Source of the DNA: Baylisascaris procyonis
Lineage: Eukaryota > Nematoda > Chromadorea > Rhabditida > Ascarididae
Assembly (NCBI GenBank): GCA_037389465.1
Contig: JAZARR010000089.1
Location: 2,542,001 to 2,606,000 of the forward strand
Length of the DNA stretch: 64,000 nt
Direction: 5' to 3'
A program made the translations under genes and the position numbers. A model generated the notes under the pieces. It did not search any database, had not been told where the DNA came from, and worked only from the letters and a program-made list of their open reading frames with translations. Of the stretch, positions 1 through 26,369 are shown in pieces. Numbering within the stretch: the stretch's first letter is position 1; each line of letters begins with the position of its first letter.

Positions 1-3000
1 AAAAAAAAAATTCACCATACCGATTAATTCATAAACACTCAAAGATAAATGCTCTACCATATACAATAGCATACCTCCTTTAAACACCCACTCACTTTCA
101 TAAATTTGAAGTTAAATTTCCGTTTTTTTCTGCTTTTTTTGTTTTACACGACTCGTTTACGGAAAAAAAAAATTCAACAGTCTTCCTTATTTAGATGTAC
201 ATTCAAAAATTTGCTTTTTAGCCGACCACTTCAAAAATTTGCATACGTAAATTCGACACTACTTTAAATCGCTAAAATTCATAAAAGAGATGAACAATTT
301 GAACGACCGACTATCTGTTTAGAACAATCGAATCTTATCCCTATTAATTTACTCATTGACGAGTTGATATTGCCAAGCTAACGAACTTACAGACCTATAT
401 AAGGAAATAAATGTTGTTTGATTTGAAAAAAAAAAAGTGAAAAAGAATGAAAAAAAAAGTGAATGGAAAAAGAGATTTAATATTTTCATTTGAATTTGTT
501 GTATCTCAATTTTTACAAGAAATTTTAAGTGCGCATTGCATTTCAATCTCATAGTTTTTATTGCCAGCTGGCTGCCTTTAAATAAAAGCTTTAATTATGC
601 TCTACTACGTCACTTTCTGCATTAATATATGCGATTATTAGAAGAAAACCATAAAAAGAAAAAAAAAAACTTCGACTGACTAGAGCGATGGAGAAATGAA
701 AAAAGTAAGCCAAATGAAATAGGTAGAGAAATGAAGCAAGGGAAAAAAAAAATTAACACATGCACTGATCGTTAACGGACTATAAAATATGAAGTCCAGT
801 AGAAATGAGAAGATGCACGTGAAAAACACATGCACCTGCTCGTGCAATAACGCCATCAATCTATGACTGCCCTTTTTGCAACTAGCAAGAAAACGAACAC
901 GGATGCAATGCATTTAATGCAGAACATTCTGCAGCCTTCTCTTAAAAAAAAACCTAACAACCTATCACCTATCATAGAAATTAATATATAATTTATAAAA
1001 ATGGCCGAAAAAATCTTCAACAGATATGCTTGATACTTAAAAGAGTTCAATCATGCAAGAAGCCCATTCTTTGCATTAAATCAACCACTCAAAACAATGC
1101 TCAAAAATTAATGAATTCATATCTGATTTATTTTACCCATGCAACTCACCAACCGTGCAACTATTTCAACCTAAAATTAATTCTAAGTTTGCAGTCAATT
1201 GCCTGCATAATAAAGTAGATTCGCAAATTCTAACACATTGCGTATCAATCAACAAATCATTAAGAAAATGGTCGATCGGAAAGAACAACCCAATAATGCA
1301 CAGTGTATCGCATCAAATTACATCACAACTATATTCGTGGAAGTTTAAGCAAACAGACATACAGACACAAACATACACACGCCAACACGCCAACATATCG
1401 TTACCGTAGTGAAATCTAACAATAATTTGCGACAGTACGCATAAGATGGACGAATACATTACCGTAATGATTAAAGCATCGTGATAATGCAAGAAAAAAA
1501 GAAACTTTTTCTTATCGCCAACAAGAATTTGTTAATTAAGAAAACTTACCTGAGAACTAAATTCAGCCGAGTACAACTAGACTTGCATATAGAGTTAGCA
1601 TGCGTATACATACCGTATCTCTTCGAATTGACCCTCTACTCCAATTGTTTGAAAGACTTCTCTACTTCCTATAAGCGAAAGGGAAAAAACCTATCCTCAA
1701 ATATTTAAAACTTCTATGTAGGAGATAAAATTCAAGAAGAATAATACCGTTCCGCTTCAGTAATCGCCCCTCCTTCCTTGCAAAAAATTTTGCACACTCA
1801 TTATCTAGAAAGTATTCTTTCGAATGGCATTTCAAACAGAAAATACGCGCAATAGGAAGTTCAAATGTGCTCATCGGCAAAGTGCAGAGCAATCCCATGA
1901 CTAGAGCAGCTGGCACAATATGCGTTTTTTTAAAAAAATAACCCGCTTATCAGACCTGTTACGTTTTCCTATAGACGAGAAAATGATGAGTTATGACGTC
2001 ACTGGACACTACCTCAAAGATCTCACTTATTGTTCGACTTCTCCCATTATTACGGTTTACTTCTCATCGAGAAGTTTACCTGGTCATTGTGTGGCAACAA
2101 CATGGTAATGAGAGCCTTGTTATTCACAACGCTGGCAATAAACATGGTCACACTATTTAAGCTACAATTCGTCAACAACTTATCGGTTTCAAGCTCCCCT
2201 TTTGATCAACTAAGCCCTGGACCTACCGAAATCTTCGGTTAACCTTTGCGATCTCGATCCGCCAACAACAACAAACAGCGACCAACAAGGACAAACATAT
2301 ATGAAAAGTGACCGTAGATAAGGAGACCGTTGCTCTTATAAAAATTATGAGATCATCATTCACGCATTAGAGATCACATAGTGCATCGCATCACAACACA
2401 ATATTCGATCACAAGCAAACAGAACTAATCAATGATAGAATATGCTGCTTTTGGCAATAATATCCTCACAGATCAACCACTTTTGTAAATCGCCAACGAA
2501 ACAAATGGTACTTATATTTTCCGTAAATGGATTAACTTTTTGGTGCATCTGCGAATTTTGTAGCAAACAAATTTGCGAATGATTTATCCGCAAAGTTACT
2601 GTCTGTAAAACAGTTTCCGACAGACAGAAACAGACATATACATACGCACAGACAGACAAAGATATCACGATGTGTAAGGAAAACCTGTAAGAATTTGCAT
2701 ATTTCGATGAAAGAGAAAAGCATCACTTGACGTCAACAAGTGATCACCAACGAAAAACACAACTCTCGATAGCAACATGTCAACAAGAATCCCTTAAAGA
2801 TGCGCAATATTTTGGAAGATTGTTTGAATGCAATCGAAGATCACTAAGATATTCGTTTATTGCTTCTTATACTAACAGCTGTTTATCTATATATACAAAG
2901 CGCTATGCTGCAAATAACAAATTTCATATTGGGAATCAATGTGTAAATTATTTAAAATAAACCGTTGAAATATCATGAATTCTGCGCTTTATTAGGAAGA

Positions 3001-5178
3001 AGTAGTGCTCTTAAATCAACGTTCAACAGATGTCACTCGAGCCAGATTCTTTAGCTCAAGCTCCCTTATAGTGACCTCATCGCTGCATCAACACCTCGTA
3101 AGCCAATCATTGGTACTACCAACACGCATAAAATTTTGCTTTCAGATTTTCGAAATAAGACGTCTAAGATAAGTTTTATGAAAATGGAAGACGAATGTCG
3201 ACCTTATTTTAATCTGCACCTACTTCCACAACCTCAACTTCTTTAGTTGGCACTTCAGATGACCACCGGAGATCAAGGGTCTTAGGACTGGTAATAGCCA
3301 AAAATTAACTCGACATAGCTCAGCGTATATAAAAACCCCTCGTGAAATTTCCAATAAAAACATGGAACCAGTGGTTTAATTTCCTAAATGAGACTGAATG
3401 GCTTTAGCAGACCTTGCAACGCCATCGAAAGTATGTCAATATGAGTGTACAGAGCGCATTCTGGCATCGTCATATCTGTTGCGTCTGTACATGTACTTGT
3501 CTGTCTGCCCGCCCTCTCAAATGATAGTAGCGTTACAAATGGTCTACGGACGAATACGGTACCGCCATAGAACAAGGATGGGGGATCAGCGCCTATGATC
3601 ACACGGTCTAGAGCTGGTCTATGGGTTGCCCTTTGCATAGCGTGGCCAAGAGATAGCAAACCCACAGTTCATCAGCCATGAGATGGGGCGAGTATGAGAC
3701 CGTCTGGCCACAAGACTAAAGGAAACTGTGACCCTGCCACGGAAAAGGATAAGCCATGGCTTTTGCCCAACAGCAGTGGGATCTGTGGATCCACCATACG
3801 GCTCTACTCATACAGTTGCCCCTCCCGCGCAGTCTCAAGTTACCCCGAACATCCTGATCCCCCACCCCTTCCCATAACCGCTAACCTCGTACCTTATCGC
3901 GCATACAAATAGGCCCTAGTATTCCTGAGCTTTAAATGTAAGCATTAGATATTTTCTGCTGCAAACAAATGAATCGAAGAAGTGACCCGGGGAGCTATTG
4001 GCTCACATTGAATATGACAGACATTTGGTTCCCGTGTGCAAACACATTATAAAGAGTGACCCCTTCGCTAAGCGTCCATCCATGGGATTTTTGATGGCCA
4101 CCTTGGCACAAGTCATGTCATTCCACTTAATGCAAATATTTACAACAATAAAATATCTACTCTATGCAGATGTGAACCAATAATCCGGCGACTTACCTGC
4201 CCCAAACTTGCCAACAAACGTGTTTCGAGTGTTTTATCCCATCGTCAGCAATATTGTCATAGTTTTCGTGCAGATAAATGCACCATGAGAGTCCTTCCAT
4301 CATCAAATGTACACTAATTTAATTCCCTTACTAGAATGAAAGTATGCCCCAGGCATTTCATCGCTAAATAAAATGAACTGCGATCCCTTTTTGAGGATTA
4401 ATTTTGATCTCCTTTTTCTTCCTTCAATTTATGAATGAATCATTTATGCTCCTTTCTTCTTGTTCTGCATTTTTAGCCAAATCAAATTTCAAATCAGTTT
4501 CGATCTCATCGGTTGGCAGTTTCTATAAATAGAAAAGTTATTTTTTGTTAAAATATATGAACTTACTGCTCACATTTGAGTCAGTCACATAAGGCTATTT
4601 AGGCAAGCTGCAAAAGCACATATCGTGCCAGCTTCTCTGGCGTGCTTTCCCACTCGTTTCAAAACAAATCAATGGAGTTCAAAGTCTTGCCTAATAATCC
4701 ACTTCAAATTCATCACATTCATATCCACAATTCTTCTATTCCGTCTGCGTTCTTTTAACGAATCAATCAATAATGGCTTATTATTGCTTCATGCTTTTCC
4801 TATGTATTATCGAATGTCATGTGACAATAGATTTATTAACGTTGAAATGTATTTTATTCTAGTTCTTTTATTTAAAGATTAATCGATAGCTTACCGTGGC
4901 CCTATTGTATGAAACCCTAATCAATATTATTAAGCCATTCAAAATCCTTAATAACTGTCTAGCAAGCTTATAGTACGCTAATTTTATTAGCATCGCATCG
5001 TTCGACTATTTCAACCACAGCCTCTTCCCTCCCTCCCATCGTTCAGACCTCAAGAAACACGACGTTTTTGACGAGTACTAGTTTATTGGACGTTTCTTCA
5101 CTTATTACATCACCTGTTGACGAATATCAACAGGAATAGTCGGGAAATATAGTACTTACATATTGATGTGGAAAGTAG

Positions 5179-5433
5179 ATCGCGAAAGCTTTCCGGAAGC
5201 AGCAAATCGAGGGCAGCAGACAGAGCACAGACACCGACCAACACTTGCCGACAAAACCAACACAACTAGCAACAGAGCAAGAGAGAAAAGCCGAAAAGCG
5301 AATGCGGCAAAACGGTTGCGTTAACGATGGTGAATGTAGCGCCGGAACGCAGCAAAACGAAACGGGGGGTATGTCTCGAAGTGCGTCGATCGATTGCCGC
5401 CTGTGCCGCACACACCGACCAACACCGTGTTAA
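5179..5433 (+). other. CpG-rich island with a Gln/Glu/Arg-rich open frame
   Basis: In an otherwise AT-rich region, about 5190-5430 is distinctly GC- and CpG-rich and open for 84 codons in one frame (for example TEQERKAEKRMRQNGC and MSRSASIDCRLC). The opposite strand is open as well. A 14-base direct repeat (CACCGACCAACAC) occurs at both ends, about 177 bp apart. No domain is recognised. It may be an exon, a promoter-proximal island or a repeat fragment. Confidence 0.25.
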
Positions 5434-8319
5434 AAACCACTCGTTTCGAAGCAATTTTCTAAGCTCATTCAGCTGATTTCTTCAAATTCATCCAATATTA
5501 TCACATCATTCAATTCTCACCTTTTTATTTACCTGTTTATTAGCTTAATCATCTGTCAAATTATTACCTTGCGTATCCGATACGATTGTGTCGTTCCCTT
5601 ATTTCTAAGCATACTCTAATTTTTTATTTTTCGCTCATCCATTCTCACCTTATCAATAATTCTTGAAGAGACTATTGGTTACCAGGTATAATGATCGTCG
5701 TCGCGTAATCAGAAAGAATAAATATAGGGATAAACAAAACTTTACATTAAAATTCTTTACGATTCTACTTCAAAACCAAACAATATATTCGCATTCCCAT
5801 TCAATTTTTGAAATATTTCCATGCGGAAAAATTAGTTTTTCCTTCAATTTAAATAGAACATTTAATTAGACATTATTTATGTAAATGCAAATGTTTCATA
5901 TTTGTGAAAATAATCTGAAAAATTCATAACTAGAAAAATTCTTTTTTTTTTGTTTGGTGATATTTATGTCGTTTATCTCAGAACATCAAAAATACCCAAT
6001 CCACACCTTCCAATGATCACACCTTCTTATTAAACATACCTATAAGCATGATGAATTAACAGTTCTCGTAGTTTCTTCAGACATCACTTCCCAGCAATGT
6101 ATTGGTAAGTCGCACGACGGGTAAAAGTTTCCTAAAGAATAATGTTCGGGTCCTATCTGCTACAGCTCCGCTTTATTCCAGTTACCGTAGCAGCAGCCAA
6201 TAAGACACTACCTCCTCTACAAATCAATTCAGTTATTACTGAATCCTCCAACAATTATAACCCCCCCCCCTATCCCAACCTGTAATGTAGTCTTCCAAGG
6301 AAATCCCTCCAGGATGTTCGACTACTAATTTGTACGTACCATCAATATCTGATCGCCGAAGATGCCAACTTAATGGGTAAAATGTTTAACTATATATGCA
6401 TTATGTGGTTTCGCTTAAATCTCCAAACTCCCAATAAATTTTTATTCCAAGAAAGTAGTAAGTACGTGCAACAGATTAGCAACGTTTTTGGTGGTCGCTG
6501 TAAAATTAGGATTTTTTTTTAAATTTAATTAATAGAAATTAACCTATTACGGGTTCAAATTGTAAGCATTAAGGTTTTAATTTAAAATTAAATATAAAAG
6601 GACTTAAAAACAAAATTTGAAACTCCATTTATCTTAAAAAAACGCATTTTTGCATTACAATAATATACATCAAATAAAATTTACTAAAGAAATTATCGAG
6701 CATTCTCTCAAATGTAATAAACGTTGTGCTTTTCCACAAATCCTAACGCATTAATCTATCGATTGCACGTAACATTACTATTGTTAAGTGTGCGCAGGTG
6801 GGATATTTACCTGTCAATAAGTCTGTCTCCTTTTGGTTCGCATATTCTCTGATTATATTTTAACAGCCCTAAAAACTCCAATAAGATTCTCGGTTTAATC
6901 TGGTTCAGATCTCGGCTGTGACCTGAATCAAGGCCGGATTCAACCGAAACCCCTTCAGTTCAAAAATTCCAATTTTTTGATACACTTCTTGGCCTACCTC
7001 AAACAAGCAGCTAAAGTCCAGCAATATTATTGAACAACGTAAAATGGCAATAAAAACCTAATGCTTCAAATGACAACTCCTGTATTGATCCATAAACAGC
7101 ACATTAATCACAACAAAACTCATGAGCATACCGGCACATCGACACGATTATGACCTTTGACCTCCAGACAGAGTTCCCACTAAGCATCCGGAGCCATTTA
7201 AATTCAGGATCAAGTATAATTCGACACTGCATGAGCAACAAGGTCAATGCAAGCAAGTCAACGCCATACCCAGTTCTTAAACCCAAGTCTGACAACCTCA
7301 GGCAATACAGCAGTCCTCAACAGACATTTCAACAGCACAATGTAAATCCTTTTTTTGCTTCTAATAAAAATATGTGACCTGATATAACTAAACGATCATA
7401 CTGTACGGAAAGAACTTGTGAAAGTATTATAGAAGAGTCGACGCTTCTCTTCGCAATAACCTGGTCACGCAGCCAAGTTGGTGAACTATCCCATTACCTA
7501 GTTTAGACACCGTATACAAAAGACTAACAAAGAAAGTAATATAGTACGCCTTCTGTAACCAACCATTCAATAAAGAAGTACCATATACCCCCGGATTTAG
7601 CCTCAGGGGCTTGATGTGCTCGCAACTTTCCAGCACAGACGTGCGCGAATTATAATTTCGAGCAAGGAAGCATTTATGAAAAAGATGGTGTTTTGCGGGT
7701 AGCAAAATTCCAAACGGATGGATATTCGACGAAAAGAAGGAAAGAATATTGGTGGAAGGATGCAAAACTTGGCAGATTATTCAACGCTATTTTCGTATTA
7801 TTTTAGTTCAAATGCCAATCGTATATCAATCGTCTCATGATCGACTCCAGATATGTTAGTTCAAGATGAATGCTTATATTTGAGAAGCTTATGAGATTGG
7901 GCTCCAAAACGTAACGTATACCTGATGGAAAGGTAGGGGAATGGGAATCCATAAACAAGAATATCTGATAGATAAACAGCGTGAAAAATAATTAATCTCT
8001 TTTGAGTTTTGTGTAAAAATACTTGAATTTTGATCAATATATTTAACTTTGTTGAACAAAAACAAACTCAATGAGAGGATTCAAGAAAACATTTAATAAA
8101 ACAAAGTGAAAATAATCAACAAATTTTTTGTACGGAAAAAATTTGAAAAGAATTAATAAATTCTTTGTAATTTACAATTTATTCCTAATTTACACAGACA
8201 AAAAAAAAACGATTCCCCCTGCTAAATTCTCATATTTCTGTGAATTCTAGAGGTTTAGTTTCCAAATTTACATTGAAAATTAGTAATATGTATACATTAG
8301 CTGTACTCATCTATAGGTA

Positions 8320-8324
<5 letters not shown>

Positions 8325-8379
<55 letters not shown>
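8325..8379. repeat. (TA)n microsatellite
   Basis: About 26 uninterrupted TA units, bounded by TAATAT on the left and AATATT on the right, so the block is a near-perfect palindrome. Confidence 0.98.
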
Positions 8380-8383
<4 letters not shown>

Positions 8384-8847
8384 GGTGCATCCACGAGTCA
8401 ATAACGTTGACAGGATGTGTTTTTAATTTCATTGAGCAGTGAAACTAGTTGTCTAAATATCTCTGAGTAACAAAAACATAAAGATGCACAAACACATATA
8501 CGCTCATCCATACACGGATGCACAGACATAAACAACACACAAACATACCAGATGACACATACTACAGCGATCGTTTGATGTATCACATCACTTAGCCCAC
8601 TCTTCTTCAAGCTATTATAGTGACAGCCTCGCAAACGATGAAAAGTTGAAATCTTTGCGGAACGGAAGGGATCATCAGCTATCTTCAAGCTGCAACTCTA
8701 CGAAAATATGCGGACGATGAAATTATATATGGAGAAATTATAAATCAAATACCTAACGAGATGTGATCGTTACAGCGCCTTCTTATAAAAAAATACCAAT
8801 ATGTCACTTCCTATTCTTTGATTTCCATTTACAGCTTCTTTGTAAAT

Positions 8848-8919
8848 ATGAGCGGCTGTCACGGATGTCATTGCGGGAATAAATTTGAGCCTGAAGATGC
8901 CAAGATTGATCCCAAGTAA
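8848..8919 (+). CDS. Candidate Cys/His-rich peptide or first exon
   Basis: An acceptor (TTCCATTTACAG, ending at 8834) is followed after 13 bases by an ATG frame reading MSGCHGCHCGNKFEPEDAK then IDPK and TAA. The stop overlaps a good donor (AA then GTAAGG), so this could equally be a spliced-leader first exon of a longer gene. The only nearby acceptor (CTTCTTACAG at 9160) leads to a stop within a few codons in the required phase. The CHGCHC cluster suggests metal binding, but no family is recognised. Confidence 0.35.
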   Translation: MSGCHGCHCGNKFEPEDAKIDPK

Positions 8920-11900
8920 GGTTGTATCAACAGCTTAACGCCTAAGACAAGCAGGTGATCCAATCTTCACTTACGAATAGTATATGAACTCAGCTAACTA
9001 TTAGATTAAATGACAAAAAGGAAAGAAAACGTAGAGAACAAACGGGAAGATGGATCCCCAAAAACTCTGAAGTAAAGATCCTCTCCATCCTATACTTTAG
9101 CCAGAAGCATCGAACTTGTCCTTTTTTTTTTGTTTGCGCCGCAATCCTCCCTTCTTACAGATTTTCTTCTATATAAGAAAATTGAGGGCTATCCTGCTCG
9201 AACTTTTGAGATCAATTCACATCCACGAAATTGATGGGAACGGCACCGACAAGAAACCTTTCAGCTAGTCAACATTTTCAACTATCCCGAGCCACTTCAC
9301 TGCGTTAGCTGAATACAGCGATGCTAATTCCCATATTTCTACACGTAGAACAATAGTCACAAATTTATAATTTAAATTGCCACCGAAGGGGATTAACAGG
9401 ACCCCATACGAATGGAAGGGGGGAGGGGGGAAAGAGGAAGAAGAGGGCATGAAGGAGTGGATTTTAGAGATCAATTCATCGAATTTGTTGTATATCGAAA
9501 GTTTTCACTCAACAACATCTCATCGATCAAAAAAAAAACGGAAATGAACATTTTTTTGAGTTTTTCTACGATCATTATTCCCGAAAAATGACGATCTAAA
9601 ATTGAGATTTATTTCAATTTCAATCATTTCTCCCACTTCCTAACAACAAAAAAAAAAAGAATCGCTCAATTGCACTCCGCTCTGGCTATTTGATAAACAA
9701 CATACCTATGATATCGTTATACAAGACATGACCCCCTATATTTTTGATTGTCTCCTATCACGTAAGCTTATGCTTAGTGCTACCTTAATTAAACGTGAGG
9801 TAATTCTGTATCATTTAGAATTTACCACCTAACGGAAACCTCTGGGATGGTTACAGCAGGCAGCTGAATAGTTTTGATACTATATTCAGGAACTCAGAAT
9901 TAGGGACGACTGATGGACTATAGCTATCTAACCAATAAAATAACACAGCCATCGATGATCAAAGACGAAATATAACGATCGGCGATGATGTCGAGGTTTT
10001 CAATCAATGATTTTCGAACAAATAGCACCACATCGCACATAAAATGTTTACAAATGATGAAGCATCCCACCGATACATAAGCGTCTCACAATGAAACATA
10101 TGCTGACGTATCGGTAAGGTATGTTGTTTGCCAGCCGTCTGTCAGACTTCATTTCAGTGTGCACCTTTCAATGTGAATTGAACTATGAGATGCGTTGATG
10201 GGAACAACGCTTTGAAAAAACGTTAACAACCTGCGCCTAAACAACACCAATAGCTTTCATCGCGTGGGAAAGCATATGATACAGGGTGGTTGACGTATCA
10301 AGTACGAAATTGGGGATGAGGAAAGAAAATAGTAGAAGAGTTGGGGAGGGGAGGGGATGGGGAAGACAACAAAAATTTCACTTCAATAATGCATACAAAG
10401 TAATTAAGGGCCAAGAAACTGTGACCTCAAAATTCTGTAAATTTTTTTGTTAAAGCGATGCAGTTCCCCGAATAAAAGATAATGCCCATGGAATGGGTTA
10501 CCGCATAACACGATGAATTGATGAATAAATGCAAGCAAAAAAAGCTTTATTGAGCATAAAAGCATGACAAAAACCGGAAAAAGTTAAGCAAAAATATAAA
10601 GTAAAATACACAAAACCAATTATGACTCTCACTACAGTGTTAACAACTTCCGGAAATCAATTAATGGAAATTCAAAACTAAGCGACATTTATGCAAATAG
10701 AAGTAAAAACTTCTACAATATGCTAACAACCGCTCATCGACATAAGAAAAAAGTGGGCGAACATATCACTTATATGATATATGGGAAGAAATCAGGTAAA
10801 TTCAGATTACCTGAAAGGTGGCAAATAACAGACAGTAGACTTTCTATACAGGGCCATAGTAAATAACAATACACAATTTCCACATTTAGATTTAAATAAA
10901 ACATAACCGTTCGCTGATCGCCTTCCATCTTATTCATCAGCTCAAGACGATGCAAATCCGAATACTATTCTAGAAAATAAAAATTTTCAAAAGTTACATA
11001 TTTAGCAACTAAATAATAGCACTATACTCTATCTAAAATTGAATTTCAAATATTACGAAAAAAAAATTTAGAAAAACTTTTTTGAGAGATTTTTCTAAAG
11101 TTGGGGAAAAATATTGTTGAAAAATTTTACAAAATTGAGGAAAACTTTAATGAAAAATTCTACAAAATTTACAACATATTTCAATCGAACGCGATTATAA
11201 TTGAGGGGAAATTTCGCACTAATTATAGCTAAATGAGCTTATTGATCATCTCAATAACCTACAATTTATGCATAAATAAGAGCGGGGTGATAGAATAAAA
11301 TAAAATTGCACAAATCGAATATGACAACGATTATTTGGATCGTTCTTTCATCATATAGCTAAAGGATAGAAAAAATTTGATATTCATTAAAATTTAAAAC
11401 TAAAAACTTTAATCCTTTCATATAATTAAAATTATATTTTTTAATCAAAAAACGATCGAATAATCGTTCTCGCATTATCAATCGTATTCAATCGATATCA
11501 CACTCGACAACATCTTATCAATGAGTGGAACCTTTACACATTACAGTATACTTATCAATATAACCCCATATTCCATTAAAAACATGCTATTGACTGCAAA
11601 AAAAAGAGGATAATATTGCATAGCTGAATCCAACATTTCCTATAGAATTATAAATTATAAAACTTTTTACTTATTAAAATAAAAGCAGAAAATATGATCT
11701 CCTAAACTTGAAAAAAAAGTTCTTGTTAAAACATTAACGATAATATTTAAAAACTTTTGGAAATGAAAAAAAAAATTTGATTTCTTTCCAAACAAAAAGA
11801 CAATTTAAGTCAAAGAATATTGCAGAGCTGACTGTTGCAATCGAAATTTTCCTCTTAGAAACATTTGAACAAAATTGATGAAAATTTCATAACGATCGAA

Positions 11901-12462
11901 TAAAGAAATGCAGAAAAATTCATGAATAGAATTGATTTCTCAGCACAAATTTAATTTCATTACCTTATTTAAGTCAAAATATTTAATTTCTTTCTAATAT
12001 TTTATTCAATTCAGTTGCATTCCTTACCTTAAAAAAAAAAGAATTTTAGCCATTAATGTTGAAGATTGTTCAATCAAAGAAAGATGAAGGAGCTCAAATA
12101 TTTGAATAATTAATGCAGCTATTTCATTAAGATATTTGAAGCATTATCACACAAACTGAACTGCTTAGAAAGAGTCAACAGCAAATGGGACATAATCTGA
12201 AAGAAGCACCATACGTATAAGCTTTATAGTGTGTTGAGGGGATTTCCCGTTCTTTTTGGAACAACAACCATCACGCTACCCAAGTTTCCTGCTTCATCCC
12301 TCTTACCCCTTCCCAGGCGGCGTCATTCTTCTTGCTTCCCCCCCCCCCCCCCACAACACACCACTGGGGATCAATAATACAACACTGTCGTTCGTATTGT
12401 CCACCTAAATGCATTAAAAACTGTCAACACCTACAAAGCATTGGCACACCTTAAAGCAGTGC
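8920..12462. other. 3' flank of TMEM245, no assignable gene
   Basis: AT-rich sequence with a C-tract at about 12341-12352. On the minus strand I see no AATAAA within about 250 bases after the TMEM245 stop, so its cleavage site is unclear. No coding exon could be supported on either strand. Confidence 0.55.
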
Positions 12463-26363
<13,901 letters not shown>

Positions 26364-26365
<2 letters not shown>

Positions 26366-26369
26366 ATCT
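26364..26369 (-). promoter_or_regulatory. Probable trans-splice acceptor of TMEM245
   Basis: On the minus strand an AT-rich stretch ends in TTATAG immediately before AT-ATG of the first TMEM245 codon. Nothing upstream in frame looks like a preceding coding exon, and the protein starts where the family's conserved region starts. In nematodes this arrangement fits spliced-leader addition. A short non-coding 5' exon spliced in cis would look the same. Confidence 0.5.

Larger units (their letters stand above)
1..8824. other. No assignable gene
   Basis: Apart from the CpG-rich island at 5179-5433 and a GC-richer patch at about 3380-3910, the sequence is AT-rich with A/T runs, CAGACA/CATACA simple repeats (about 1360-1400, 2620-2660) and a C-tract near 6261. 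Open frames are short and unrecognised. The 112-codon minus frame at 7427-7765 has no ATG at its start and no known domain. Confidence 0.6.

Noticed and set aside
7427..7765. 112-codon minus-strand frame as a gene
   Set aside because: Starts with TTG, no domain, no splice sites and no codon-use support.
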